Assembly (NCBI GenBank): GCA_019119935.1
Contig: DWWA01000046.1
Coordinates: 1 to 33,315 of the forward strand
DNA from: Candidatus Ruthenibacterium merdavium
Lineage (GTDB): Bacteria > Bacillota > Clostridia > Oscillospirales > Ruminococcaceae
DNA length: 33,315 bases
Reading direction: 5' to 3'
Position 1 is the first letter of the stretch, and each line of letters opens with the position of its first letter. Below are positions 8,966 through 16,317 of the stretch, piece by piece. A program made the translations under genes and the position numbers. The notes beneath the pieces were generated by a model. That model did not search any database. It worked only from the letters and a program-made list of their open reading frames with translations, and was not told where the DNA came from.

Positions 8966-10143
8966 TTATTTTTCCGGAGTTGGAAAATTATGAGAGTGCG
9001 CCTTGGGAGAAATCGTTTGGAAGCCGTGTAAAAGCTTTTTACAACATAAAAAGGCAAAATAAGAAGGCAGCGCTTCTTTTGTACCAAGCAGCGGATACCT
9101 CTACGTTTCGATATCGTTGCTATAATGTCGTACAAGCCTTGGAAGACAGCAAAGAATGGGGCGCGATGTATTTCTTCGAAAAAGAGTATGCGCAAGTAGA
9201 AGAGTTGCTCGACAAGGCTGACATTTTGGTCTTAACGCGCGTGAAATGGACGCTTGGCTTAGACTGGCTCGTCAGCAAGGCGAAGGCAAAAGGAATTCCG
9301 GTTCTTTTCGATGTGGATGACCGTGTGTTTGACCTTAATTGGCTGAAAACGCTCACAAACACCTTAGCTGTTGATTTAGATAATGAAACGGCATACGACT
9401 TTTGGTTTGCCTATATTGGACGTATCCAGCAAGCTGCCGCATTAGCAGAGGGTTTTATTACAACAAACGACTATTTGGCGAAAGCTTTGTCAGATAAGTT
9501 TGGAAAGCCTAGTCAAATTATTCAAAACTCCTTGAATCGAGAGCAGCTGGATGTGTCGCAATGGCTTTGTGAGAAAAAAGCCTCCGCCGTTCAGGACGGT
9601 CATTTTACGATTGGCTATTTCAGCGGTACACCGTCCCATATCAATGATTTCTTGGAAGTTTATAAGGAACTTTTGTCTTTGTTGAAAAAGTATCCGAATA
9701 TCCGTTTGTCAGTCGTTGGTTTTATGGAGTTTCCACCGGAAATGCAGCCTTTTATTTCAAAAGGCCAAATTACATTCACTCCCTTAGTTGATTTTGTGGA
9801 GTTGCAGCGCTTAATTGCTTCTGTGGATGTGAATATTGTTCCTTTGGTAAATAACACGTTTACCAACTGCAAATCTGAGCTGAAGTTTTTTGAAGCTGCG
9901 GTGGTGGATACCGTGACGGTGGCAACTCCGATTCACTCCTATGCTGCCGCGATAAAAGACGGACAAAATGGATTTTTGTGTGAACCGGGACAGTGGTATT
10001 CTGTTTTAGAAAATTTGTATTTGAAAAAGTTTGATACCAAGGAAATTTGTCGCTGTGCCCGCGAGGATACTATCCAAACATATTGCGGTGAGATGTTTTT
10101 AAAACGGATTGAGAATTCTTATAATTTTTTTGCAAAAAAATAA
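8962..10143 (+). CDS. GT4-type (group 1) glycosyltransferase
   Basis: A 393-residue GT-B fold glycosyltransferase. N-terminal half: KKAALLLYQAADTSTFRYRCYN and PVLFDVDDRVFDL, a pattern seen in GT4 enzymes of surface-glycan loci. C-terminal nucleotide-sugar domain: FTIGYFSGTPSHINDF, IRLSVVGFMEF, FTPLVDFVELQRLIASVDVNIVPL, and the donor-binding ELKFFEAAVVDTVTVATP followed by GQNGFLCEPG. The start overlaps the previous stop by 4 bp, so the two glycosyltransferases are translationally coupled and likely act on the same glycan. Sugar specificity cannot be told. Confidence 0.87.
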   Translation: MIIFPELENYESAPWEKSFGSRVKAFYNIKRQNKKAALLLYQAADTSTFRYRCYNVVQALEDSKEWGAMYFFEKEYAQVEELLDKADILVLTRVKWTLGLDWLVSKAKAKGIPVLFDVDDRVFDLNWLKTLTNTLAVDLDNETAYDFWFAYIGRIQQAAALAEGFITTNDYLAKALSDKFGKPSQIIQNSLNREQLDVSQWLCEKKASAVQDGHFTIGYFSGTPSHINDFLEVYKELLSLLKKYPNIRLSVVGFMEFPPEMQPFISKGQITFTPLVDFVELQRLIASVDVNIVPLVNNTFTNCKSELKFFEAAVVDTVTVATPIHSYAAAIKDGQNGFLCEPGQWYSVLENLYLKKFDTKEICRCAREDTIQTYCGEMFLKRIENSYNFFAKK

Positions 10144-10155
10144 GAGGGACTAAAA

Positions 10156-13100
10156 ATGAAAAATGCAATCAGAGCATTGGTAGTGACTTGTTTGGTGCTT
10201 CACTTGGCTTGTGTTCCGGTTTTGGCCGAAGGGGTGAATGCAGTCGCTTCCGAATCAAGTATAGCATCCGTGGAAACGAGCCCTGAAACAGAAACACAAG
10301 AAAGTGTTGAAGTTGGAGATACCGTCCAAGATAGCGACACAGTAGACAACGGCGATGTTGTCACAGGCAACGGTACAACAAACGGCGGTGACATCGTCGA
10401 GGGTGACGGCACAACAGAAGGCGGTGATGTCGTCGAAGGCGACGGTACAACAGAAGGCGGTGACATCGTCGAGGGTGACAGTACAACAGAAGGCAGCGAC
10501 ATCGTCGAGGGTGACGGCACGACAGAAGACGGCGATGTCGTCGAAGGTGACGGCACGACAGAAGACGGCGATGTCGTCGAAGGTGACGGCACGACAGAAG
10601 ACGGCGATGTCGTCGAAGGCGACGGCACGACAGAAGGCGGTGATGTCGTCGAGGGTGGCGGTACAACAGAAGGCGGCGATGTCGTCGAAGGTGACGGCAC
10701 GACAGAAGACGGCGATGTCGTCGAAGGCGACGGTACGACAGACAGCGGCGACGTTGTCGAAGATGACAGCATGACAGAAAGCGGCGACGTCGTCGAGGGT
10801 GACGGCGAGACTGCAGAAGACGACAATACAAAAGAAGATTCCATTGTTGAAGATGAAGGCGCAGCAGAAAGCGACAGTGCTTTGGAAAACGATAGTGATG
10901 AAATTGACGGTGTAATTCAAGATGAAAGCACTTCTGAAAATGAAAAGCAGAAGGAAGAGGAGCTTTCTTCGGAGTCCGTTGCTTTATTTGCAGAGCCCAA
11001 AGTGGCAGATGGATGGGACAGCACCGGTACAAAGTATTATTTAAACGGAAAACCCGTAACAGGATGGCTTGTAACCGGAGGACAGCGTTATTGGTTTGAC
11101 GGCTCCGGTAATCTTGTAAAGGATGCGTGGTTTTCAAAAGACGGAAGCATCTATTATGCAAAGCCTGACGGTAAAATTGCGCGCGGTTGGCTTGGTTCCG
11201 GTGCAAACACATTTTATTTCAACGATGACGGCAAGCAGCAAAAATCATGGGTTGTTACCGGCGGTGAGCGCTATTGGTTCGGTGACAATGGCCGTTTGGT
11301 GAGAAATCAGTGGTTCCCGCAAGCGGGTTCTATGTACCTGGCAAAGTCTGACGGAAAAATTGCACGCGGCTGGTACAATGCAGGAGGCGACTCCTTTTAT
11401 TTCAACAACGATGGTAAGCAGCAGCTGAACTATTGGGTAGTGACGGGCGGAGAACGTTATCACTTTGGTTCAGATGGACGCCTGACCAAAAATGCATGGT
11501 TTGCACAGGACGGCAACACTTATTTGGCAAAAACTGATGGCAAGATCGTGCGCGGCTGGTATGGTTCCGGTGAAAATACATTTTATTTTAACAACGACGG
11601 TAAGCAGCAAAAAGCGTGGGTTGTTACCGGCGGCGAGCGCTATTGGTTCGGTGACAACGGTCGTTTGGTAAGAAATGAGTGGTTTCCGGTAGCAGGTTAC
11701 ACTTATCTCTCCAAGCCTGATGGCAAAGTTGTACGCGGCTGGTACGGTTCCGGTGACAATACTTTCTATTTTAATAACGACGGACAGCAGCAGAAGGCAT
11801 GGGTTGTTACCGGCGGTGAGCGCTATTGGTTCGGTAATAGCGGCCGTTTGGTGCGAAGCCAATGGTTTGATGTCAACAACAACAGTTATTATGCACAGGC
11901 AACAGGCGCTTGTGCACGCGGCTGGGTAACCATCGGCGGTATTCAGTATGAATTTAATAACGATGGCGTCTATTTAGGAAACGTGAAGAACCCAGAGGGT
12001 GTTTTGGGCATTGATGTATCGAAGCATCAGGGGCCGATTGATTGGGCGAAGGTTCGCGCCAGCGGTATTCAGTTTGCGATTATTCGCGCGCTTGGATGGA
12101 GTTCGGCATCCAATTACTACGAGGTAGATCCTTATTTCCACACGAATATGCAGGGGGCACTCAACGTAGGCATCCCTGTGGGTGCTTATCTTTACAGCTA
12201 TGCTTTCAGTGAAGCCGAAATGCTGGAGGAAATTAACTTCATTCTGCCGGCACTGAATCAGTGGAAAAACTCCTTTACTTATCCCATCTATATTGATTAT
12301 GAGGATAAACTGATTTGGGAGAAGACGCAGAGCAATGAACAGCGTACGAATATTCTTCGTACCGGTATGAATGCACTGGCACAGAACGGCTATTTGCCGG
12401 GATTCTATACCTACTATAATGCGGCAACTACGTATATTAATACACAGCAGCTGATTGATGAAGGTTATGATTTTTGGGTTGCACACTATGGTGTAAACTC
12501 TAATCCTTGGTCCGGCGCGGGCATGTGGCAGTCTTCCAGCAAAGGTACAGTTTCCGGAATTAACGGAAACGTTGATTTGAACTATGCTTATGTAGATTAC
12601 CCGGCTCTGTCAAAAACAGTGACAGTTTATGATGTTAACACCGGAAAAAATGTTCAAGGCAAAATCAAAGATTTGGTTCCCCAGATGGTGCAAAACGAGG
12701 TTGGAGGCGGTTTGGGCTTAACAGGAAAAGATAAAGCTTCCTTATTTAAAGCGCAAACGTTGGCTGCCCGCAGTTATTTGCAGTTCCACACGAGCAACGG
12801 CCTTGTTCCGACTGTTGGATTGCGCACACCGTCTGCTGAGGTGCTGTCTAACAGCAACCAAGTGATGCGTTTAGGAATTTACTATAATAATTCTGTAATT
12901 AACGCGGCCTATGGCAGCTGCGCAGGAGCGTATACAAATTCTGCACAGAATATGGGCTGGGGAAACTATCCTTATTTGGCCAGTGTAGAAAGCCCGTACG
13001 ATAAAGAATTGGCTCCTCAGTTTTACCCGAAAGTCAATACGATTTCAACGCAGACCATGAAAAATAATATCATTAAAATGGTAGGGCAAGCACAATTTAA

Positions 13101-13407
13101 TTTGTATGCAAATGACATGAGCAAATGGATTACGGCGGTTCGTGTTGATTCCCATGGTAATATCACAGGTGCAGATGTATGCGGCGTCAGCATCAGCGGT
13201 GCAAAATTTTATGAAAACTGCTGGGGCTTGTACGGAGCCAACATCAACAGCTGGAAATATAACGGAAACGGTACATGGACTTTCTCCAGCAATGGAAATG
13301 GACATGGGGTTGGTTTGAGTCAATACGGTGCGGCTGCGTATATTGCAAAAGGGCAAAGCTGGCGTTGGGTTTTGAATCATTATTATCCCGGTACGGTTGT
13401 GGCCTAA
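10156..13407 (+). CDS. Secreted wall hydrolase: acidic repeat, cell-wall-binding repeats, GH25 and SpoIID domains
   Basis: A 1083-residue exported protein. Residues 1-24 form a Sec signal peptide (LACVPVLAEG, cleavage near A24). Residues ~71-222 are a 12-residue acidic tandem repeat (EGDGTTEGGDVV type). Residues ~286-605 carry aromatic cell-wall-binding repeats with a 61-residue period (TGGERYWFG at 307, 368, 430, 491, 552). Residues ~616-815 are a GH25 muramidase: GVLGIDVSKHQG with D620, and YIDYED with D714/E716. Residues ~820-1083 are SpoIID/LytB-like: LVPQMVQNEVG with a candidate catalytic E858, KAQTLAARSY, and GHGVGLSQYGA. It would cut peptidoglycan glycan strands outside the membrane. 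It starts 12 bp after the glycosyltransferase with an AGAGGGA site, so it is expressed with glycan genes. Pairing two glycan-strand-cleaving domains is uncommon. Confidence 0.9.
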   Translation: MKNAIRALVVTCLVLHLACVPVLAEGVNAVASESSIASVETSPETETQESVEVGDTVQDSDTVDNGDVVTGNGTTNGGDIVEGDGTTEGGDVVEGDGTTEGGDIVEGDSTTEGSDIVEGDGTTEDGDVVEGDGTTEDGDVVEGDGTTEDGDVVEGDGTTEGGDVVEGGGTTEGGDVVEGDGTTEDGDVVEGDGTTDSGDVVEDDSMTESGDVVEGDGETAEDDNTKEDSIVEDEGAAESDSALENDSDEIDGVIQDESTSENEKQKEEELSSESVALFAEPKVADGWDSTGTKYYLNGKPVTGWLVTGGQRYWFDGSGNLVKDAWFSKDGSIYYAKPDGKIARGWLGSGANTFYFNDDGKQQKSWVVTGGERYWFGDNGRLVRNQWFPQAGSMYLAKSDGKIARGWYNAGGDSFYFNNDGKQQLNYWVVTGGERYHFGSDGRLTKNAWFAQDGNTYLAKTDGKIVRGWYGSGENTFYFNNDGKQQKAWVVTGGERYWFGDNGRLVRNEWFPVAGYTYLSKPDGKVVRGWYGSGDNTFYFNNDGQQQKAWVVTGGERYWFGNSGRLVRSQWFDVNNNSYYAQATGACARGWVTIGGIQYEFNNDGVYLGNVKNPEGVLGIDVSKHQGPIDWAKVRASGIQFAIIRALGWSSASNYYEVDPYFHTNMQGALNVGIPVGAYLYSYAFSEAEMLEEINFILPALNQWKNSFTYPIYIDYEDKLIWEKTQSNEQRTNILRTGMNALAQNGYLPGFYTYYNAATTYINTQQLIDEGYDFWVAHYGVNSNPWSGAGMWQSSSKGTVSGINGNVDLNYAYVDYPALSKTVTVYDVNTGKNVQGKIKDLVPQMVQNEVGGGLGLTGKDKASLFKAQTLAARSYLQFHTSNGLVPTVGLRTPSAEVLSNSNQVMRLGIYYNNSVINAAYGSCAGAYTNSAQNMGWGNYPYLASVESPYDKELAPQFYPKVNTISTQTMKNNIIKMVGQAQFNLYANDMSKWITAVRVDSHGNITGADVCGVSISGAKFYENCWGLYGANINSWKYNGNGTWTFSSNGNGHGVGLSQYGAAAYIAKGQSWRWVLNHYYPGTVVA
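10366..10815 (+). repeat. 36-bp coding tandem repeat (acidic 12-residue unit, ~12-13 copies)
   Basis: Within the wall-hydrolase gene. Successive units encode EGDGTTE(G/D)GDVV with few changes (D/G, I/V, S). Three adjacent units near 10510-10620 are almost identical at the DNA level, which implies recent duplication or gene conversion. Unit number is likely to vary between strains. The repeat keeps several other frames open on both strands, producing false ORFs. Confidence 0.93.
11011..11970 (+). repeat. Cell-wall-binding repeat block, 61-residue (183-bp) period
   Basis: Five units, each with a TGG(E/Q)RYWFG..GRL core, a DGK(I/V)ARGWYGSG core and an NTFYFNNDGKQQ core. Aromatic and glycine residues recur as in choline-binding-like (CW_binding) repeats that attach enzymes to wall glycans. 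DNA identity between units is high, so the block could expand or contract. Confidence 0.85.
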
Positions 13408-13446
13408 ATATATTTCGCAGCATTATTCTAAGCTGAATAATAAAAA

Positions 13447-13499
13447 CAAAAGCTTCCTTGTTATAGCGCTTTTTCAGCGTTGTGGCGAGGAAGCTTTTT
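13447..13499 (+). terminator. Intrinsic terminator of the glycan/wall-hydrolase unit
   Basis: Outer stem AGCTTCCTTG (13451-13460) pairs with CGAGGAAGCT (13486-13495), one G-U pair. An inner AGCGCT/AGCGTT stem lies between, and TTTT follows. It lies 40 bp after the stop codon. Confidence 0.82.
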
Positions 13500-13621
13500 G
13501 AGTTGAGTTTTTTGAGAAACGTTGAGGAAAGAAAAAAGTGCCAGAAGACTCTGGAGGACGGCAGTCAGCAAAAGACAGCCTTAACGATATCTCTTTTTGG
13601 TGCTTTGTGTGCTTTATTTAG

Positions 13622-13643
13622 AACGTTGGTACAAACCAACGTT
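13622..13643. repeat. 9-bp inverted repeat in the intergenic region
   Basis: AACGTTGGT (13622-13630), loop ACAA, ACCAACGTT (13635-13643). It is perfect but not followed by a T-run, so it is not a standard terminator. The rest of 13501-13700 shows no credible gene; a 64-codon frame beginning inside the terminator has no homology or ribosome binding site. Confidence 0.45.
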
Positions 13644-13703
13644 TATTCCTTTACAATGGTTTCTTGCGGAATATAGGAGCTTATTTTATTGTGCTGCTCA
13701 AGC

Positions 13704-13732
13704 TTGTATTTTCAGATGAAGTATGATATTAT
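13704..13732 (+). promoter_or_regulatory. Promoter of the riboswitch-controlled operon
   Basis: A -10 box TATTAT (13727-13732) lies 17 bp after a weak -35 TTGTAT (13704-13709). The predicted start near 13739 puts the riboswitch aptamer at the very 5' end of the transcript, as is usual for preQ1-I leaders. Confidence 0.5.
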
Positions 13733-13741
13733 GCAATAGCA

Positions 13742-13776
13742 ACTGGTTCGAAAACCTCCCAGTATAAAAAACTAGG
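13742..13776 (+). ncRNA. preQ1 class I riboswitch aptamer
   Basis: Stem P1 is ACTGG (13742-13746) with CCAGT (13759-13763). The loop begins TTCG after GG, as in the consensus GGTTC. C13758, just before the P1 3' strand, matches the ligand-pairing cytosine. The tail ATAAAAAACTAGG (13764-13776) matches the diagnostic A-rich tail plus CTA(A/G)G pseudoknot strand. The span from 13743 has the same 34-nt length as the known thermophile preQ1-I aptamer, recalled from memory. The exact P2 pairing is less sure: AGG (13774-13776) could pair CCT (13755-13757). A terminator follows at 13828. Family members sense 7-aminomethyl-7-deazaguanine and shut off queuosine genes. Confidence 0.85.
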
Positions 13777-13798
13777 CAAAATAAATCATGAAATGTCA

Positions 13799-13818
13799 AG
13801 ATCTGCGAAAGCAGGTCT
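13799..13818 (+). promoter_or_regulatory. Leader hairpin between aptamer and terminator
   Basis: AGATCTGC (13799-13806), GAAA tetraloop, GCAGGTCT (13811-13818), with one G-U pair. A GNRA-capped stem in the expression platform; it may help space or fold the antiterminator. Confidence 0.55.
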
Positions 13819-13827
13819 GTTTGCTGA

Positions 13828-13867
13828 TGCTTTTGTTTATTGGGAGAGTAAACAAAAGCATTTTTTT
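13828..13867 (+). terminator. Riboswitch attenuator terminator
   Basis: A perfect 12-bp stem, TGCTTTTGTTTA (13828-13839) with TAAACAAAAGCA (13849-13860), a 9-nt loop, then seven T (13861-13867). It ends only 2 bp before the GGAGG site (13870-13874) of the nucleoside hydrolase. This position means it stops transcription before the operon when ligand is bound. Confidence 0.9.
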
Positions 13868-13878
13868 ATGGAGGAAAA

Positions 13879-14853
13879 ATGAAGAAAAGAAAAGTAATTA
13901 TTGACTGTGATCCCGGTATCGATGACAGTCTTGCCATTATGCTGGCACTGCGCTCTCCGGAGTTAGAAGTGATGGGGATCACTATTGTATGTGGAAATTC
14001 TCCGGTAGAAATGGGATTTGAAAATGCCAAAAAGGTGCTGTGGCAAATGGGGCGCTTAGATGTTCCTGTCTATATCGGTGCAGACCGTCCGGTAAAGCGT
14101 GAATATGTCAACGCATTGGATACACATGGTGCGGATGGGCTTGGAGAAAGCTTTCTTCCGCAAGTGCCGGGATATCGACAAACAGTGAGTGCGGTGGAGT
14201 TTCTGGCCTGCACATTAAAGCGGGAGAAAGTGTCTGTTATTGCTCTGGGACCTATGACAAACCTTGCCGAGTTGATTCAAAAAGACAAAGAGGCGTTTTT
14301 GCAAATTGACGAGCTGATTTCGATGGGCGGCTCTTATAAAAGCCATGGAAACTGTTCGCCGGTTGCCGAGTACAATTATTGGTGTGACCCGGACGCGGCA
14401 GCACTGGTTTATGAAACTATGTATGCAGGCGGAAAGCATATTCACATGGTCGGGTTGGATGTGACAAGGGAGATTGTTTTGACACCTACGATCTTGGAGT
14501 ACATCTGCCGCTTGGATGAAGAGATGGGTGCCTTCATCCAAAAAATTACGAAGTTTTATTTTGATTTCCACTGGAACTGGGAACATATTATCGGGTGTGT
14601 CATCAATGATCCGCTTGCAGTGGCGTATTTTTTGGACAGAAATATTTGTGAAGGCTTTGACGCTTTTGTACAGGTGGAAACGCAGGGGATCTCTATTGGG
14701 CAGACTGTGGTAGATGCGATGAATTTTTACCGAAGAAAAGCAAATGCCAGAGTTTTGACAAAAACAGATGCCAAAAGCTTTTTTGTTTTGTTTCTTTCGA
14801 GAATACTCGGAATTGAGGCCGAAAAGCTCGATCTGCTGGAAGATATTGTGTAA
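13879..14853 (+). CDS. Nucleoside hydrolase, candidate queuosine (QueK-like) hydrolase
   Basis: A 324-residue member of the inosine-uridine nucleoside hydrolase family, which cleaves N-glycosidic bonds to ribose and base. Family landmarks: DCDPGIDD (Ca2+ ligands D11 and D16 by alignment), THGADGLG with H83, GPMTNLA with T128, SMGGSY, GNCSPVAEYN (ribose contacts) and INDPLAVAY with Ca2+ ligand D244. Residue 243 is Asn where most members have the His of HDP, a proton donor to the leaving base. The preQ1-I riboswitch upstream and the ECF S gene downstream point to queuosine salvage, as known for QueK-type hydrolases in some Clostridia. An ordinary purine or pyrimidine hydrolase is the alternative. 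GGAGG lies 4 bp before the ATG. Confidence 0.9.
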   Translation: MKKRKVIIDCDPGIDDSLAIMLALRSPELEVMGITIVCGNSPVEMGFENAKKVLWQMGRLDVPVYIGADRPVKREYVNALDTHGADGLGESFLPQVPGYRQTVSAVEFLACTLKREKVSVIALGPMTNLAELIQKDKEAFLQIDELISMGGSYKSHGNCSPVAEYNYWCDPDAAALVYETMYAGGKHIHMVGLDVTREIVLTPTILEYICRLDEEMGAFIQKITKFYFDFHWNWEHIIGCVINDPLAVAYFLDRNICEGFDAFVQVETQGISIGQTVVDAMNFYRRKANARVLTKTDAKSFFVLFLSRILGIEAEKLDLLEDIV

Positions 14854-14871
14854 GGAGCACTTAAATTTGAT

Positions 14872-15411
14872 ATGAAAAGCGGGAAAATTTCAGTTCACAA
14901 TCTTTGTTTTATTGCTTTTGCGATCTGTATTAACTTCATTGGAGGTCAGATTGCACTGTTTTTAAAGCTTCCGATCTATTTAGACAGTATTGGAACGGTG
15001 TTTACCGCCATTACCCTAGGGCCGGTATACGGTATGCTTCCCAATGTTTTGAGTGGGCTTTTAATGGGAATGACCGTAGATGTTTATTCTTTGTACTATG
15101 CACCGGTTGGAATGATTCTCGGTTTTGTAACCGGGCTAGTTTATCAAAAATATCGGCCGAAAAAATGGTGGATTTTGGCTGCGGCAGCGGTAATTACCAT
15201 TCCTGCTACCATTGCAAGCGCCTGCATTACGGCATTTCTGTTCGGGGGCATTACTTCCTCAGGCTCAGCTGTTCTGGTTCAGCTGCTTGCAAAAACACCG
15301 CTCGGAATGGTTGGCAGTTCTTTCGTGGTGCAATTTGTTACGGATTACATTGACCGTGTGATTTGTTTGTATTTTGCTTCTGCGCTGATTCAAGCAATTC
15401 ATAAAAAATAA
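14872..15411 (+). CDS. ECF transporter S component, candidate queuosine/7-deazapurine uptake
   Basis: A 179-residue membrane protein with about six hydrophobic segments and the pattern of ECF substrate-binding components (LKLPIYLDSIGTVFTAITLGPVYGMLPNVLSG; positions ~32-62). These bind a vitamin-like solute and pair with shared EcfA/EcfA'/EcfT modules. None of those genes is here, so this is a group II type using a module elsewhere. It does not resemble the QueT signature I know, so I give no symbol. Substrate is inferred from the preQ1 riboswitch and nucleoside hydrolase: most likely queuosine, queuine or preQ1. A TAAGGAG site overlaps the preceding stop codon, with a rather long 14-bp spacing to the ATG. 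Confidence 0.8.
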   Translation: MKSGKISVHNLCFIAFAICINFIGGQIALFLKLPIYLDSIGTVFTAITLGPVYGMLPNVLSGLLMGMTVDVYSLYYAPVGMILGFVTGLVYQKYRPKKWWILAAAAVITIPATIASACITAFLFGGITSSGSAVLVQLLAKTPLGMVGSSFVVQFVTDYIDRVICLYFASALIQAIHKK

Positions 15412-15426
15412 AGAGGGGATTTGAAA

Positions 15427-16089
15427 ATGAATGTGTTAATTACCGGGACAAGTTCAGGAATTGGCAAAGCTTGTGCGGAATATTTTCTGAAAAAGGGTCA
15501 TCGTGTTTATGGCTTTGACCGGAACGATTTTGCAATTTCCGATGAAAATTACACGCATTTCTGTCTGGATATTAGAAATAAGACAGCTTATCCGGAACTT
15601 CCCAATATGAATATCATTGTCAATAATGCCGGCGTACAAAACAAAGATGACATTGATGTCAATCTTAAAGGAACCATTGCTATAACAGAGTACTACGGTA
15701 TGAATCCGGACATTCGATCCATTGTGATGATTGGTTCTGCAAGCGGACATACCGGATCGGAATTTCCGGAATATGCGGCCAGCAAGGGCGGTATACTTGC
15801 ATACACCAAAAATGTTGCTATGCGGCTTGCAAAATATCAGGCCACCTGCAATAGTTTGGATTTCGGAGGGGTGATGACGGAGCTGAACCGGCCGGTTATG
15901 GAAAACCCTGCTTTGTGGAATGAAATTATGAAGCTTACGCCTTTGAAACGATGGATGTGCGTGGAAGAGGCAGCTGAATGGGTTTACTTTGTTTCCGTTA
16001 TCAATCGATTCTGCACGGGGCAGAATATTTTGATCGATGGGCTGGAAGCGGGAAACTGTAATTTTATCTGGCCGGACAACGCAGATTGA
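15427..16089 (+). CDS. Short-chain dehydrogenase/reductase (SDR) in a preQ1-controlled operon
   Basis: A 220-residue classical SDR. Cofactor motif TGTSSGIG at residues 6-13; D31 at the end of the second strand favours NAD(H) over NADP(H); NNAG at 66-69; IGSAS with S104; YAASK with Y116 and K120, the catalytic pair. The C-terminal half is shorter than average for the class. I choose ATG 15427 rather than TTG 15421, because GAGGGG lies 8 bp before the ATG. It is 15 bp after the ECF S gene and no terminator separates them, so it should share the riboswitch. An SDR has no known step in queuosine salvage; oxidising or reducing the cyclopentenediol ring or the released sugar is speculation. Confidence 0.88.
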   Translation: MNVLITGTSSGIGKACAEYFLKKGHRVYGFDRNDFAISDENYTHFCLDIRNKTAYPELPNMNIIVNNAGVQNKDDIDVNLKGTIAITEYYGMNPDIRSIVMIGSASGHTGSEFPEYAASKGGILAYTKNVAMRLAKYQATCNSLDFGGVMTELNRPVMENPALWNEIMKLTPLKRWMCVEEAAEWVYFVSVINRFCTGQNILIDGLEAGNCNFIWPDNAD

Positions 16090-16317
16090 GAAGATCAGGT
16101 TTCATCAATTTGGTATCATTTGTTCTGAATCTTATTTTCTGTTGTTTTACCCTAATTTGAAATATTTTTATTGCCTTTCCCTTTATATTTCCTCAAAATA
16201 AAATGAGAATTGTTTGCTTGTTAGCGTGTTGCGAAATAGCGGATTTGCAATACATTTTGGCACACGGCGCATTTTTGCTGCATAAAATAGAGGAATGCAG
16301 AACAAGGAGGCAGTTCC

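Noticed and set aside
10366-10815. Regular repeats that might suggest a CRISPR array
   Set aside because: The units are contiguous, in frame and coding; there are no distinct spacers.
10200-11212. Three long - strand frames and one + strand frame opposite or within the acidic repeat of the wall-hydrolase gene (up to 283 codons)
   Set aside because: They arise because a 36-bp unit is a multiple of three, keeping all frames open. They have repetitive low-complexity translations and no ribosome binding site or family match.
13482-13676. 64-codon frame after the wall-hydrolase terminator
   Set aside because: It starts inside the terminator hairpin, has no ribosome binding site and no recognisable domain.
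14872-15411. Naming the ECF S protein QueT
   Set aside because: The protein lacks the N-terminal pattern I associate with QueT; only context suggests a queuosine-related substrate.
16281-16288. CATAAAAT as a sigma-E type -10 for yunB
   Set aside because: The sequence is suggestive, but no matching -35 element lies at 13-15 bp, so I do not list a promoter.
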